NCBI GenBank assembly: GCA_902625715.1
Contig: CACOCP010000006.1
Span: forward strand, 1 to 53,125
DNA: 53,125 nucleotides
Source: an uncultured Pelagibacteraceae bacterium
GTDB taxonomy: Bacteria; Pseudomonadota; Alphaproteobacteria; Pelagibacterales; Pelagibacteraceae
Direction of reading: 5' to 3'
The notes under the pieces were generated by a model, which searched no databases, was not told the origin of the DNA, and saw only the letters and a program-made list of their open reading frames with translations. Shown piece after piece: positions 46,382 to 53,125 of the stretch; position 1 is the first letter of the stretch; every line of letters begins with the position of its first letter. The position numbers and the translations under genes were made by a program.

Positions 46382-47293
46382 ATGAAAAAAATAATATTAG
46401 TCAAAGCATCTTATAATAATATGCGTATAGATAGATTTTTAAGAAATTATTTAGGAAAAATACCGCAAGGATTAATAGAAAAAAATTTAAGAAATGGAAA
46501 AATTAAGTTAAATCAAAAAAAAGTCAAAAGTTCTCAAAAAGTTAAAACAGATGATAAAATAAGTTTTTTTAACTTTAATTTTGAACAAAACATTAAACAA
46601 TCCAAAACAAAATTTAATCCTAATAAAGAAATTGTTAAACAGAATGAAGATTTGATTATTGAAAACAATGATAACTTTATAGTATTAAATAAAGCTTCAG
46701 GAATCTCTGTACAAGGTGGAACTAAATCAAAAAAAAATCTAGTTGATATATTTACTAAAAGCGAAATTTTTGAAGGATCTAAACCATACTCTGTTCATAG
46801 ACTAGACAAAGACACATCAGGTGTATTTATAATTGCAAAAAATAGAGAAAGTGCTCAATTGTTAACTTCTTTATTTAGGTTACGAAAAGTTCACAAAACT
46901 TATTTGGCTATCTGTCAAGGTGAAATAACTAATAACTCAGGCACTTGGGAAGATGATTTAATTAGATATGATGGTGATAAAAAAGTTATTGAAAATGCAA
47001 AAACAATTTACAAAGTATTAGATAAAAATTCCGAAGCTAGTTTATTAGAATTAAAACCTATCACTGGAAGAAAGCATCAATTACGTAAACAATTGTATGC
47101 AATAGGTAATCCTATATTTGGAGATACAAAATATAAATTATCAAATTCCAATAAGGGAATAAATAAAAATTTAATGTTACATTCTTATCAAATAAAATTT
47201 AAAATTAATAATATTAAGCATACTTATTCTGCGTTATTACCAGATTATTTTAAAAGATTGTTAAAATCAAAACGACTTAGATTTTCAAATTAG
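46382..47293 (+). CDS. RluA/RluC-family 23S rRNA pseudouridine synthase
   Basis: This 303-residue protein has an N-terminal S4 RNA-binding domain (I-D-R-F-L-R-N-Y, then [10 protein letters not shown]). The RluA-type catalytic domain has the motif H-R-L-D142-K-D-T-S-G, where D142 is the nucleophile, and the later [10 protein letters not shown]. RluC and RluD share this layout; the sequence looks closer to RluC, but the modified site cannot be assigned by eye. I chose ATG 46382 over an in-frame TTG at 46361, because the upstream extension is only hydrophobic low-complexity. Its 3' end overlaps convergent lipB by 17 bp. Confidence 0.88.
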   Translation: MKKIILVKASYNNMRIDRFLRNYLGKIPQGLIEKNLRNGKIKLNQKKVKSSQKVKTDDKISFFNFNFEQNIKQSKTKFNPNKEIVKQNEDLIIENNDNFIVLNKASGISVQGGTKSKKNLVDIFTKSEIFEGSKPYSVHRLDKDTSGVFIIAKNRESAQLLTSLFRLRKVHKTYLAICQGEITNNSGTWEDDLIRYDGDKKVIENAKTIYKVLDKNSEASLLELKPITGRKHQLRKQLYAIGNPIFGDTKYKLSNSNKGINKNLMLHSYQIKFKINNIKHTYSALLPDYFKRLLKSKRLRFSN

Positions 47294-47894
47294 AAACAAA
47301 ATTTTCTATTAATTTATCACCAAGTTTCGAATAATCCTGATTTATAATATTTTTTAAATTCGTAATCCCTTTATCTTTAATACCACATGGTATAATTTTT
47401 TTATATTTCTCTAAATTATTATTTATATTTATTGCAAAGCCATGATATGCAATCCATTTGCTAACTCTAATTCCTATAGCTGCAACTTTGTTTACTTCAT
47501 TGTTTGCTTTATACCAGATACCTATGTTTTCTTTATCTGGAAAAGTTTCAATATTGTATAACTTCAAGGTTTGAATAATAGTTTTTTCAATTACATTAAT
47601 AAATTTTCTAATATCTTTTTTTTTTCTTAAATCTAAAACGAAATAACAAATTAATTGTCCTGGTCCATGATAGGTTATTTTACCACCTCTATTTGTCTGA
47701 AATATCTCTATTGATTTATCAATTATTTCATTTTCACTATATGACGTTCCTGCAGTGAAGATTTCATCGTGCTCTAAAGTCCAAATCAATTCTTTACCAT
47801 TATTCTCATATAAATCTTTTAACCTATTTTCCAATACGTTAATTGCTTCAGAATATTTTACTGGTTTTGCTGACTTTTTGATCTCTAAGTTCAT
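47277..47894 (-). CDS. lipB: Lipoyl(octanoyl) transferase LipB
   Basis: This 205-residue enzyme moves the octanoyl group from acyl carrier protein to lipoyl domains. Visible motifs are [14 protein letters not shown], the lysine in [10 protein letters not shown] and the catalytic cysteine in I-P-C-G-I. It shares a 61-bp divergent spacer with mgtE, where a possible TTGCAC-N17-GATAAT promoter would give a leader of only about 4 nt. Confidence 0.95.
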   Translation of the reverse strand: MNLEIKKSAKPVKYSEAINVLENRLKDLYENNGKELIWTLEHDEIFTAGTSYSENEIIDKSIEIFQTNRGGKITYHGPGQLICYFVLDLRKKKDIRKFINVIEKTIIQTLKLYNIETFPDKENIGIWYKANNEVNKVAAIGIRVSKWIAYHGFAININNNLEKYKKIIPCGIKDKGITNLKNIINQDYSKLGDKLIENFVSNLKI

Positions 47895-47955
47895 TTATAA
47901 TTTGTATTATCTTAATTATGTATTAATAGTGCAAATCACAATTAAAGGTAGATTT

Positions 47956-49329
47956 ATGTCTTTAAACAAAAAAACTAAAGATAAAAAAGTTAATTTTGAA
48001 TTTAACAAAGAATATTTAAGAGTTGTCACATCAAAAATTGCTAATAACGATACTCAATTTATAAACAATTCATTTAATGAGATGCATCCTGCAGATGCAG
48101 CAGATATAATCGAACATTTAAGCCAAAATGATAGAGAAAGTTTAATAAAATTAAATAATTTTAATATAGATCCTGAAGTTTTTGTTGAGTTAAATGAGGC
48201 AATCCAAACTGAAATTATTACCTATTTATCCTCAGATTCTATAGTTGGTATACTTAAAGGTTTAGAGTCAGATGATGCAATTTCTATTTTAGAGAATGTT
48301 CCTGAGGAGGACAAAAACTCAATTTTAAGCTCTCTACCGCCTAAAGACCGATTTGCTCTACTTGAAAGTTTGAGTTATCCAGAAGACACTGCAGCAAGAT
48401 TAATGCAACGTGAGTTTACTGCTATTCCTAGCAATTGGTCTGTTGGACAGACTATTGATTATTTAAGAGAAAATAAAGATTTACCAGAGGAATTTTTAGA
48501 AATTTTTATAGTTAATGAAGATTTTAAACCAATCGGAACAGTTCCATCATCAAGAGTTTTAACAACACCAAGAGATACAAAAATGGAAACTATTATGTCC
48601 GAATCCCAATTATTAATTCCTGTTGAAATGGACAAAGAAGAGGTTGCAAATTTATTTGAAAATTACAATCTTAACTCTGCAGCAGTTGTAGACAAAAATA
48701 ATAAATTAGTTGGAATGATAATGAATGACGATGTGCTAACAGTATTAAAAGAAGAAGCTGAGGAAGATGCATTAAGACTTGCTGGAGTAGGTGATGAAGA
48801 AATTACAGATGGAATTGTAAAAAAAACTAAAAGAAGATTTAATTGGTTGTTATTAAATCTATTTACTGCTTTCCTAGCAACTTGGTGCATAAGTCTATTT
48901 GGTGCTACGATAGAGCAAATGGTTGTTTTAGCTTTTTTAATGCCAATAGTTGCATCTATGGGTGGTAATGCTGGTATGCAGACTTTAGCAGTTACAGTAA
49001 GAACAATTGCAACAAATGACTTAACACAAAATAATTTCTCATCAAACGTTTTTAAAGAATTTTCAATTGGTATTTTAAATGGAGTTATATTTGCAGCTAT
49101 AAGTGCATTTATTGTACAAATTTGGTTTCAAGATAGTATGCTCTCGATAATTATTTCAATTTCAATGGTACTTACAATGATTATTGCAGGTTTATTTGGT
49201 ATTTTGGTTCCATTTTCGTTAAAGAAAATGAACATTGATCCTGCGATTGCATCAAGTGTATTCGTAACTACAATTACTGATGTGATTGGCTTTGTTTCAT
49301 TTTTAGGTGTTGGAGCATATTTTTTGTAA
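47956..49329 (+). CDS. mgtE: Magnesium transporter MgtE
   Basis: This 457-residue protein has the MgtE layout. A cytosolic N-domain comes first (M-H-P-A-D-A-A-D-I-I-E-H-L). Two CBS domains follow at about residues 150-275 and act as a Mg sensor. A five-helix membrane domain from about 294 carries P-I-V-A-S-M-G-G-N-A-G-M-Q-T-L. The last helix region has I-A-S-S-V-F-V-T-T-I-T-D. I chose ATG 47956 with AAAGG nearby; an open frame back to 47755 lies over lipB and has no MgtE similarity. One base separates it from convergent panC. Confidence 0.95.
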   Translation: MSLNKKTKDKKVNFEFNKEYLRVVTSKIANNDTQFINNSFNEMHPADAADIIEHLSQNDRESLIKLNNFNIDPEVFVELNEAIQTEIITYLSSDSIVGILKGLESDDAISILENVPEEDKNSILSSLPPKDRFALLESLSYPEDTAARLMQREFTAIPSNWSVGQTIDYLRENKDLPEEFLEIFIVNEDFKPIGTVPSSRVLTTPRDTKMETIMSESQLLIPVEMDKEEVANLFENYNLNSAAVVDKNNKLVGMIMNDDVLTVLKEEAEEDALRLAGVGDEEITDGIVKKTKRRFNWLLLNLFTAFLATWCISLFGATIEQMVVLAFLMPIVASMGGNAGMQTLAVTVRTIATNDLTQNNFSSNVFKEFSIGILNGVIFAAISAFIVQIWFQDSMLSIIISISMVLTMIIAGLFGILVPFSLKKMNIDPAIASSVFVTTITDVIGFVSFLGVGAYFL

Positions 49330-49330
49330 C

Positions 49331-50143
49331 CTAAAAGTTATCTATTAACCTGACATTATCAATATAATAGGCGATAAATAATTTAAATTTAGTTTTAAAT
49401 TTTGAAATATTTAAATTCTTTATATTTCTAAAATCTAAATATTCTATTTTAATTAAATATTTATTTTCTAAATATTTAATTAAAGAAAGTTTATTATTTT
49501 TTATTCTAAAATTATAATTTTTATATTTATTTTTAATACGAGATAATTCCCCAGCAATTAGTTGTGCTGTTTTCAATGATTTTTTTTTGAGTTTAAGATT
49601 TCTTGATGATAGTGCCATTTTATTATGTCTTATCGTCTTACAAATAATGAGTTTAAACTTATGTTTCTTATGTAAATATTTGTTAATTAAATATTGTTGT
49701 TGGAAATCCTTTTCTCCCAAATATAAAAATTTAGGTTTTACCAAATTTAAGAGTCGATCCATTACCTCTAAAACTCCCTCAAAATGACCCTTTCTTTTGT
49801 TAGCACACAATATTTTTTCACTTTTCTTTAGCTTAAATTTTGAATTTATTTTATTTTTATAGATATCTTTAACTGTGGGTATAAAAACAAAATTTACTTT
49901 TAACTTTTTTAATATTTGAATATCCTGATTTATATTTTTTGGGTAAGTTTTATAGTCATTTTTATTATTAAATTGTGTTGGATTTACAAATATACTTACA
50001 ATAGTTTTATTAGATTTTTTTTGAGAATTTTTGATTAACGATATATGACCATTGTGCAAACTGCCCATAGTTGGAACAAAACCTAAATGTTTATAATTTA
50101 GAATTGCCTCTTTTAGATCATCTTTTGTCTTTAAAATTTTCAT
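49331..50143 (-). CDS. panC: Pantothenate synthetase (pantoate-beta-alanine ligase)
   Basis: This 270-residue enzyme makes pantothenate from pantoate, beta-alanine and ATP. It has P24-T-M-G27, the nucleotidyl-transferase motif H30-N-G-H33, G-E-K-D-F-Q-Q and the M-A-L-S-S-R-N loop. The C-terminal domain is Lys/Asn-rich and rather diverged, but length and motifs are intact. It converges on mgtE and is divergent from galU with a 34-bp spacer. panB is not adjacent. Confidence 0.94.
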   Translation of the reverse strand: MKILKTKDDLKEAILNYKHLGFVPTMGSLHNGHISLIKNSQKKSNKTIVSIFVNPTQFNNKNDYKTYPKNINQDIQILKKLKVNFVFIPTVKDIYKNKINSKFKLKKSEKILCANKRKGHFEGVLEVMDRLLNLVKPKFLYLGEKDFQQQYLINKYLHKKHKFKLIICKTIRHNKMALSSRNLKLKKKSLKTAQLIAGELSRIKNKYKNYNFRIKNNKLSLIKYLENKYLIKIEYLDFRNIKNLNISKFKTKFKLFIAYYIDNVRLIDNF

Positions 50144-50177
50144 TTGTAATAAAAGGAGTTATAAGTAAAACATTTAC

Positions 50178-50993
50178 ATGATTAAACAAGCAATAATACC
50201 ATTGGCTGGCCAAGGTACAAGATTACTACCTTTGACAAGCGTATTTGCAAAAGAATTATTACCAATTAATGGTAGACCTGGTGTGGAGTATATTCTGGAT
50301 GAATGTATTGAAGCAGGTATTAAAGAAATTATTTTTATTATTTCACAAAAAAAACTAATGATAAAAAAATATTTTTACAGCGATACTTTTTACAAAAACA
50401 TTATTAAAAAGAAAAAAGATCCAAAGGTTATTGAGGAATATAAAAAAATCCTTAAATATAAAAAAAAGATAAAATTTGTTTATCAAAATAAACCAAAGGG
50501 AACAGGAGACGCTGTTCTCAAAACAAAAAAATATATTAAAGACAAATATTTTTTAATGTTATTACCTGATGACTTAATAATGAAATATAATTGCTCAAAA
50601 TCAATGATTTCTGCCCACAAAAAATACAAATCTTCTGTGATGGCGAGCATGAATGTTGAAAAAAAAACTGTATCTAGGTGGGGTATTTATAATTTAAGTA
50701 AAAAAGTTTCTAAAAATAATTTTCTTATAAAAGAGGTAGTAGAAAAACCATCGATCAAGAATGCACCATCAAACAAAGCTGTTATCGGAAGATATATTTT
50801 ACCAAAGACTATTTTTAAAAAATTATTACACCAAAAACCTGGTAAAGGTGGTGAAATTCACATAACAGACGCAATACAATCTTTAATCAATGAAAATGAA
50901 AAATTTATTGCTCACAACTTTGCAGGAAAATATTTAGACTGTGGTACAATGAGTGGGTTTATAAAATCTAACATTGAAATTGGCAAATTATGA
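50178..50993 (+). CDS. galU: UTP-glucose-1-phosphate uridylyltransferase
   Basis: This 271-residue nucleotidyltransferase makes UDP-glucose. It has P-L-A-G-Q-G-T-R15 (most homologues have G-L-G), F-A-K25-E-L-L-P, the metal-binding L-L-P-D-D and the V-E-K-P signature. It overlaps ugd by 4 bp (ATGA), so the pair should feed UDP-glucuronate to surface polysaccharide or lipid synthesis. Confidence 0.95.
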   Translation: MIKQAIIPLAGQGTRLLPLTSVFAKELLPINGRPGVEYILDECIEAGIKEIIFIISQKKLMIKKYFYSDTFYKNIIKKKKDPKVIEEYKKILKYKKKIKFVYQNKPKGTGDAVLKTKKYIKDKYFLMLLPDDLIMKYNCSKSMISAHKKYKSSVMASMNVEKKTVSRWGIYNLSKKVSKNNFLIKEVVEKPSIKNAPSNKAVIGRYILPKTIFKKLLHQKPGKGGEIHITDAIQSLINENEKFIAHNFAGKYLDCGTMSGFIKSNIEIGKL

Positions 50994-52288
50994 AACTTTG
51001 TATGATAGGTACTGGCTATGTTGGCCTTGTAAGTGGAGTATGCTTTTCTGATGTTGGAAATACAGTTTACTGTGTAGATAAAGATCAGAAAAAAATTGAT
51101 TTATTAAATAAAGGTATTGTACCAATATTTGAACCAGGCCTTGAGGAAATTTTAAAAAAAAATTTTAAACAAAAAAGATTAATTTTCACATCAGATTTAA
51201 ATAAAGCAGTAAAAAATTCAGACATAATTTTTATCTGCGTAGGTACACCTAGTAAAAAAAATGCAAACTCAGCCAATTTAAAACATGTATTTAGCGTAGT
51301 AAACGATTTAAAGAATATAATAAAAAAATATAAAATAATTATTACTAAGTCTACAGTTCCTGTATCGACTGGAGATGAGATTGAGAAGGTCTTAATCAAT
51401 TTAAAGAAAAAAAAATTAGTTGATATAGTATCAAATCCTGAATTTCTAAGAGAGGGTGAGGCGATAAGAGATTTTGTTTATCCTGACAGAATTATTATTG
51501 GAACAGATAGCAAAAAAGCCAACAAAATATTAAAATCATTATATTTACCAATTATTAAAAAAACAAACAGGTACTTTAATACTTCAAGGAGAGGGGCTGA
51601 ACTTATCAAATACGCGTCAAACGCTTTCTTAGCGACAAAAATTTCATTTATTAACGAATTAGCTAATTTATGTGAACAAGCTAATGTTGATATTAAAGAT
51701 ATATCTCTAGGCATGGGTTCAGATGAACGAATAGGAAGTAGATTTTTAAGAGCTGGACCAGCTTATGGTGGATCATGTTTTCCAAAAGATACTCGTGCAT
51801 TGATTGATACTGGAAATAAATTCAAAACCGATCTATCAATTGTTAAAACTGTAGTTAACTCAAATGATAAACGAAAAACACTACTAGTTAAAAGAGTTGA
51901 AAAAATTCTTAAGGGTAATTTAAGTAATAAAATTATTACTTTTTTAGGGGTAACATTTAAACCAAACACTGATGATATGCGTGAGGCATCAAGCATACCA
52001 ATGATCAAATATCTAAATAAAAAAAATAGTAAAATTAAATATTATGATCCTTCAGGTGAAAAAATTGACTTTAAAAGACTAAAAAATGTTAATTATTGCA
52101 GCACTATTTCCTCCGCTTGTCTTAACGCTGATTTGATTATTCTACACACTGAATGGAATGATTTTAAATTATTGAATTTTAAGAAATTAACGAAAAAAAA
52201 GAAATTCAAAATATATGATATGCGAAATATGTACTCGCCTTCGATAATGAAAAAATTAAAAATCGATTATTTTGGAATTGGAAGATAA
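50990..52288 (+). CDS. ugd: UDP-glucose 6-dehydrogenase
   Basis: This 432-residue enzyme oxidises UDP-glucose to UDP-glucuronate with 2 NAD. The N-terminal Rossmann motif is G7-T-G-Y-V-G12. The catalytic cysteine is C263 in Y-G-G-S-C-F-P-K-D. The C-terminal domain has G-V-T-F-K-P-N-T-D-D-M-R-E-A. The substrate is supported by galU, which overlaps upstream. The stop is one base from the convergent ridA stop. Confidence 0.95.
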   Translation: MKLCMIGTGYVGLVSGVCFSDVGNTVYCVDKDQKKIDLLNKGIVPIFEPGLEEILKKNFKQKRLIFTSDLNKAVKNSDIIFICVGTPSKKNANSANLKHVFSVVNDLKNIIKKYKIIITKSTVPVSTGDEIEKVLINLKKKKLVDIVSNPEFLREGEAIRDFVYPDRIIIGTDSKKANKILKSLYLPIIKKTNRYFNTSRRGAELIKYASNAFLATKISFINELANLCEQANVDIKDISLGMGSDERIGSRFLRAGPAYGGSCFPKDTRALIDTGNKFKTDLSIVKTVVNSNDKRKTLLVKRVEKILKGNLSNKIITFLGVTFKPNTDDMREASSIPMIKYLNKKNSKIKYYDPSGEKIDFKRLKNVNYCSTISSACLNADLIILHTEWNDFKLLNFKKLTKKKKFKIYDMRNMYSPSIMKKLKIDYFGIGR

Positions 52289-52289
52289 A

Positions 52290-52751
52290 TTAATTTAATT
52301 CAAATATCGCATCAACCTCTACAGCTACACCTAAAGGCAAACTATTAGTACTTACGGCTGCTCTAGTATGCATACCTTTTTCTGAGAAAATTTTCACTAT
52401 TATATCAGAGGCACCATTAATAACTTTTGGTTGGTCCATAAAATCATCTGTTGAATTAACAAATCCAGTTAATTTTACACATTCTTTAATTTTAGATAAA
52501 TCATTTTCGCAAGCTTTTTTTGCTTGCGAAACAATACTTAGTGCACACCTTTCAGCAGCTTTGTATCCATCTTCTGCTGTTAAATCTCTTCCAATTTTGC
52601 CTTTAATAAGTTTACCATCTTTATCGATGGAAATTTGACCAGATATATAAAGCAATTTACCAACTATCTTTGCCGCAACATATGACCCAACTGGATCAGC
52701 TGCATTTGGAAGTTCAAAACCTAGCTCTTTAATTTTATTATCTATAGACAT
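52290..52751 (-). CDS. RidA (YjgF/YER057c/UK114) family protein
   Basis: This 153-residue protein is of the longer RidA subclass, with the pattern L-Y-I-S-G-Q near residues 33-38 and the C-terminal R-A-A-V-S-T-N-S-L-P-L-G-V-A-V-E-V-D. The arginine in R-A-A-V is the imine/enamine substrate contact in true RidA deaminases. Such proteins remove reactive 2-aminoacrylate-type intermediates. The subclass is common in alphaproteobacteria and its substrate is less certain. It directly follows topA on the minus strand. Confidence 0.85.
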   Translation of the reverse strand: MSIDNKIKELGFELPNAADPVGSYVAAKIVGKLLYISGQISIDKDGKLIKGKIGRDLTAEDGYKAAERCALSIVSQAKKACENDLSKIKECVKLTGFVNSTDDFMDQPKVINGASDIIVKIFSEKGMHTRAAVSTNSLPLGVAVEVDAIFELN

Positions 52752-53125
52752 TTATTTTTTTTTCTTTTTGTTTTTATCGTATTCTTTTCTTTTCTCAATC
52801 AAAATCAAAGCTTCTTCCATAGTTAATTCTGCTGGATCTTTTTCTTCAGGTATCGTTGCATTTAAGGACTTGTATTTTATATAAGGTCCATACTGACCTT
52901 TCATTATTCTAACAGGCTTCTTATCTTCGGGATGTTCTCCTAAATCTTTAATTAATGCAGAGGATATTCTTCCTGGTTTTGCTTCAGCTATTAATGTTAT
53001 TGCTCTATTTAAACCAATTGAAAATAATTCATCTACATTTTCCAATCTTGCTGATTTATTTTCACACTTTAAATATGGGCCAAATCTTCCAACATTAAGC
53101 GTAATATCTTTATCGTTTTCAGGAT
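52752..53125 (-). CDS. topA: DNA topoisomerase I, C-terminal part (partial)
   Basis: This open frame runs off the right edge, so 124 C-terminal codons are seen. It has repeated modules of the type G-R-F-G-P-Y-L-K and G-Q-Y-G-P-Y-I-K with E-K-D-P-A-E-L-T-M-E-E-A-L, typical of the C-terminal repeat domain of alphaproteobacterial TopA. It ends in a Lys-rich tail. The catalytic tyrosine and toprim domain lie beyond the window. The TTG at 53045 is an internal Leu codon, not the start, since the upstream codons continue the family pattern. Confidence 0.88.
   Translation of the reverse strand, partial: PENDKDITLNVGRFGPYLKCENKSARLENVDELFSIGLNRAITLIAEAKPGRISSALIKDLGEHPEDKKPVRIMKGQYGPYIKYKSLNATIPEEKDPAELTMEEALILIEKRKEYDKNKKKKK

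Noticed and set aside
47755..47955. N-terminal extension of MgtE back to 47755
   Set aside because: It overlaps lipB on the other strand, has no MgtE similarity, and ATG 47956 has a ribosome-binding site and gives normal family length.
52752..53045. Stand-alone 97-codon gene at the right edge starting at TTG 53045
   Set aside because: The same frame continues to the window edge with TopA-type repeats, so this is the end of topA rather than a small gene.

Overview
The window is a 53 kb, gap-free stretch of a very AT-rich (roughly 30% GC by eye), highly streamlined alphaproteobacterial chromosome. Protein sequences, gene order (tRNA-Tyr, tRNA-Gly, tuf, tRNA-Trp, secE, nusG, rplKAJL, rpoBC, rpsLG, fusA, then S10/spc/alpha) and the extreme packing all point to the SAR11 clade (Pelagibacterales, 'Candidatus Pelagibacter'-like). 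Almost every gene abuts or overlaps the next by 1 to 17 bases, often as TAATG or ATGA junctions. No spacer exceeds about 145 bp. I see no insertion sequences, prophage or CRISPR.

Layout. (1) 1-1468: the end of a probable citramalate synthase gene, trmJ, and rpsD with its own promoter. (2) 8688-1469, minus strand: one tight nine-gene run, sfsA-map-purB-purC-purS-purQ-purL-bolA-grxD, combining IMP/AMP synthesis with N-terminal Met removal and Fe-S-linked BolA/monothiol glutaredoxin. (3) 8710-12171: five plus-strand genes encoding a CinA-type domain protein, a gamma-glutamylcyclotransferase-like protein, AzlC, AzlD and a COG4091 oxidoreductase with a SAF domain. (4) 12163-15307: two divergent accessory genes, a TPR/glycosyltransferase-9-like protein and an FrhB-like Fe-S protein. 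(5) 15450-16860: tRNA-Leu, nadK, a small secreted unknown, and tRNA-Thr on the other strand. (6) 16894-30354: rlmB (minus), then the tRNA-tuf-tRNA-secE-nusG-rplKAJL-rpoBC cluster. (7) 30377-43957: str, S10 and spc operons fused into one run from rpsL to adk. (8) 43962-46316: the alpha operon with its own promoter. (9) 46382-53125: rluC-like gene, lipB, mgtE, panC, galU-ugd, ridA, and the C-terminal end of topA.

How it works together. Regions 6-8 hold most of the transcription and translation core: EF-Tu, EF-G, SecE/SecY, NusG, RNA polymerase alpha/beta/beta-prime and 27 ribosomal protein genes. The usual leader-based feedback sites (L10, S7, S10/L4, S4) have almost no room. Three things seem to remain: a perfect hairpin before rpoB, a two-hairpin leader before rpsL, and four promoters for translation genes that share a 16-bp spacer and a GC-rich discriminator. 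That last pattern suggests stringent-type control. rpmD (L30) is absent from its normal place, and the only tuf gene in view sits in the tRNA cluster rather than after fusA. No single locus here is clearly a new defence or metabolic system. The least explained genes are the COG4091/AzlCD run, the FrhB-like protein and the small secreted protein.
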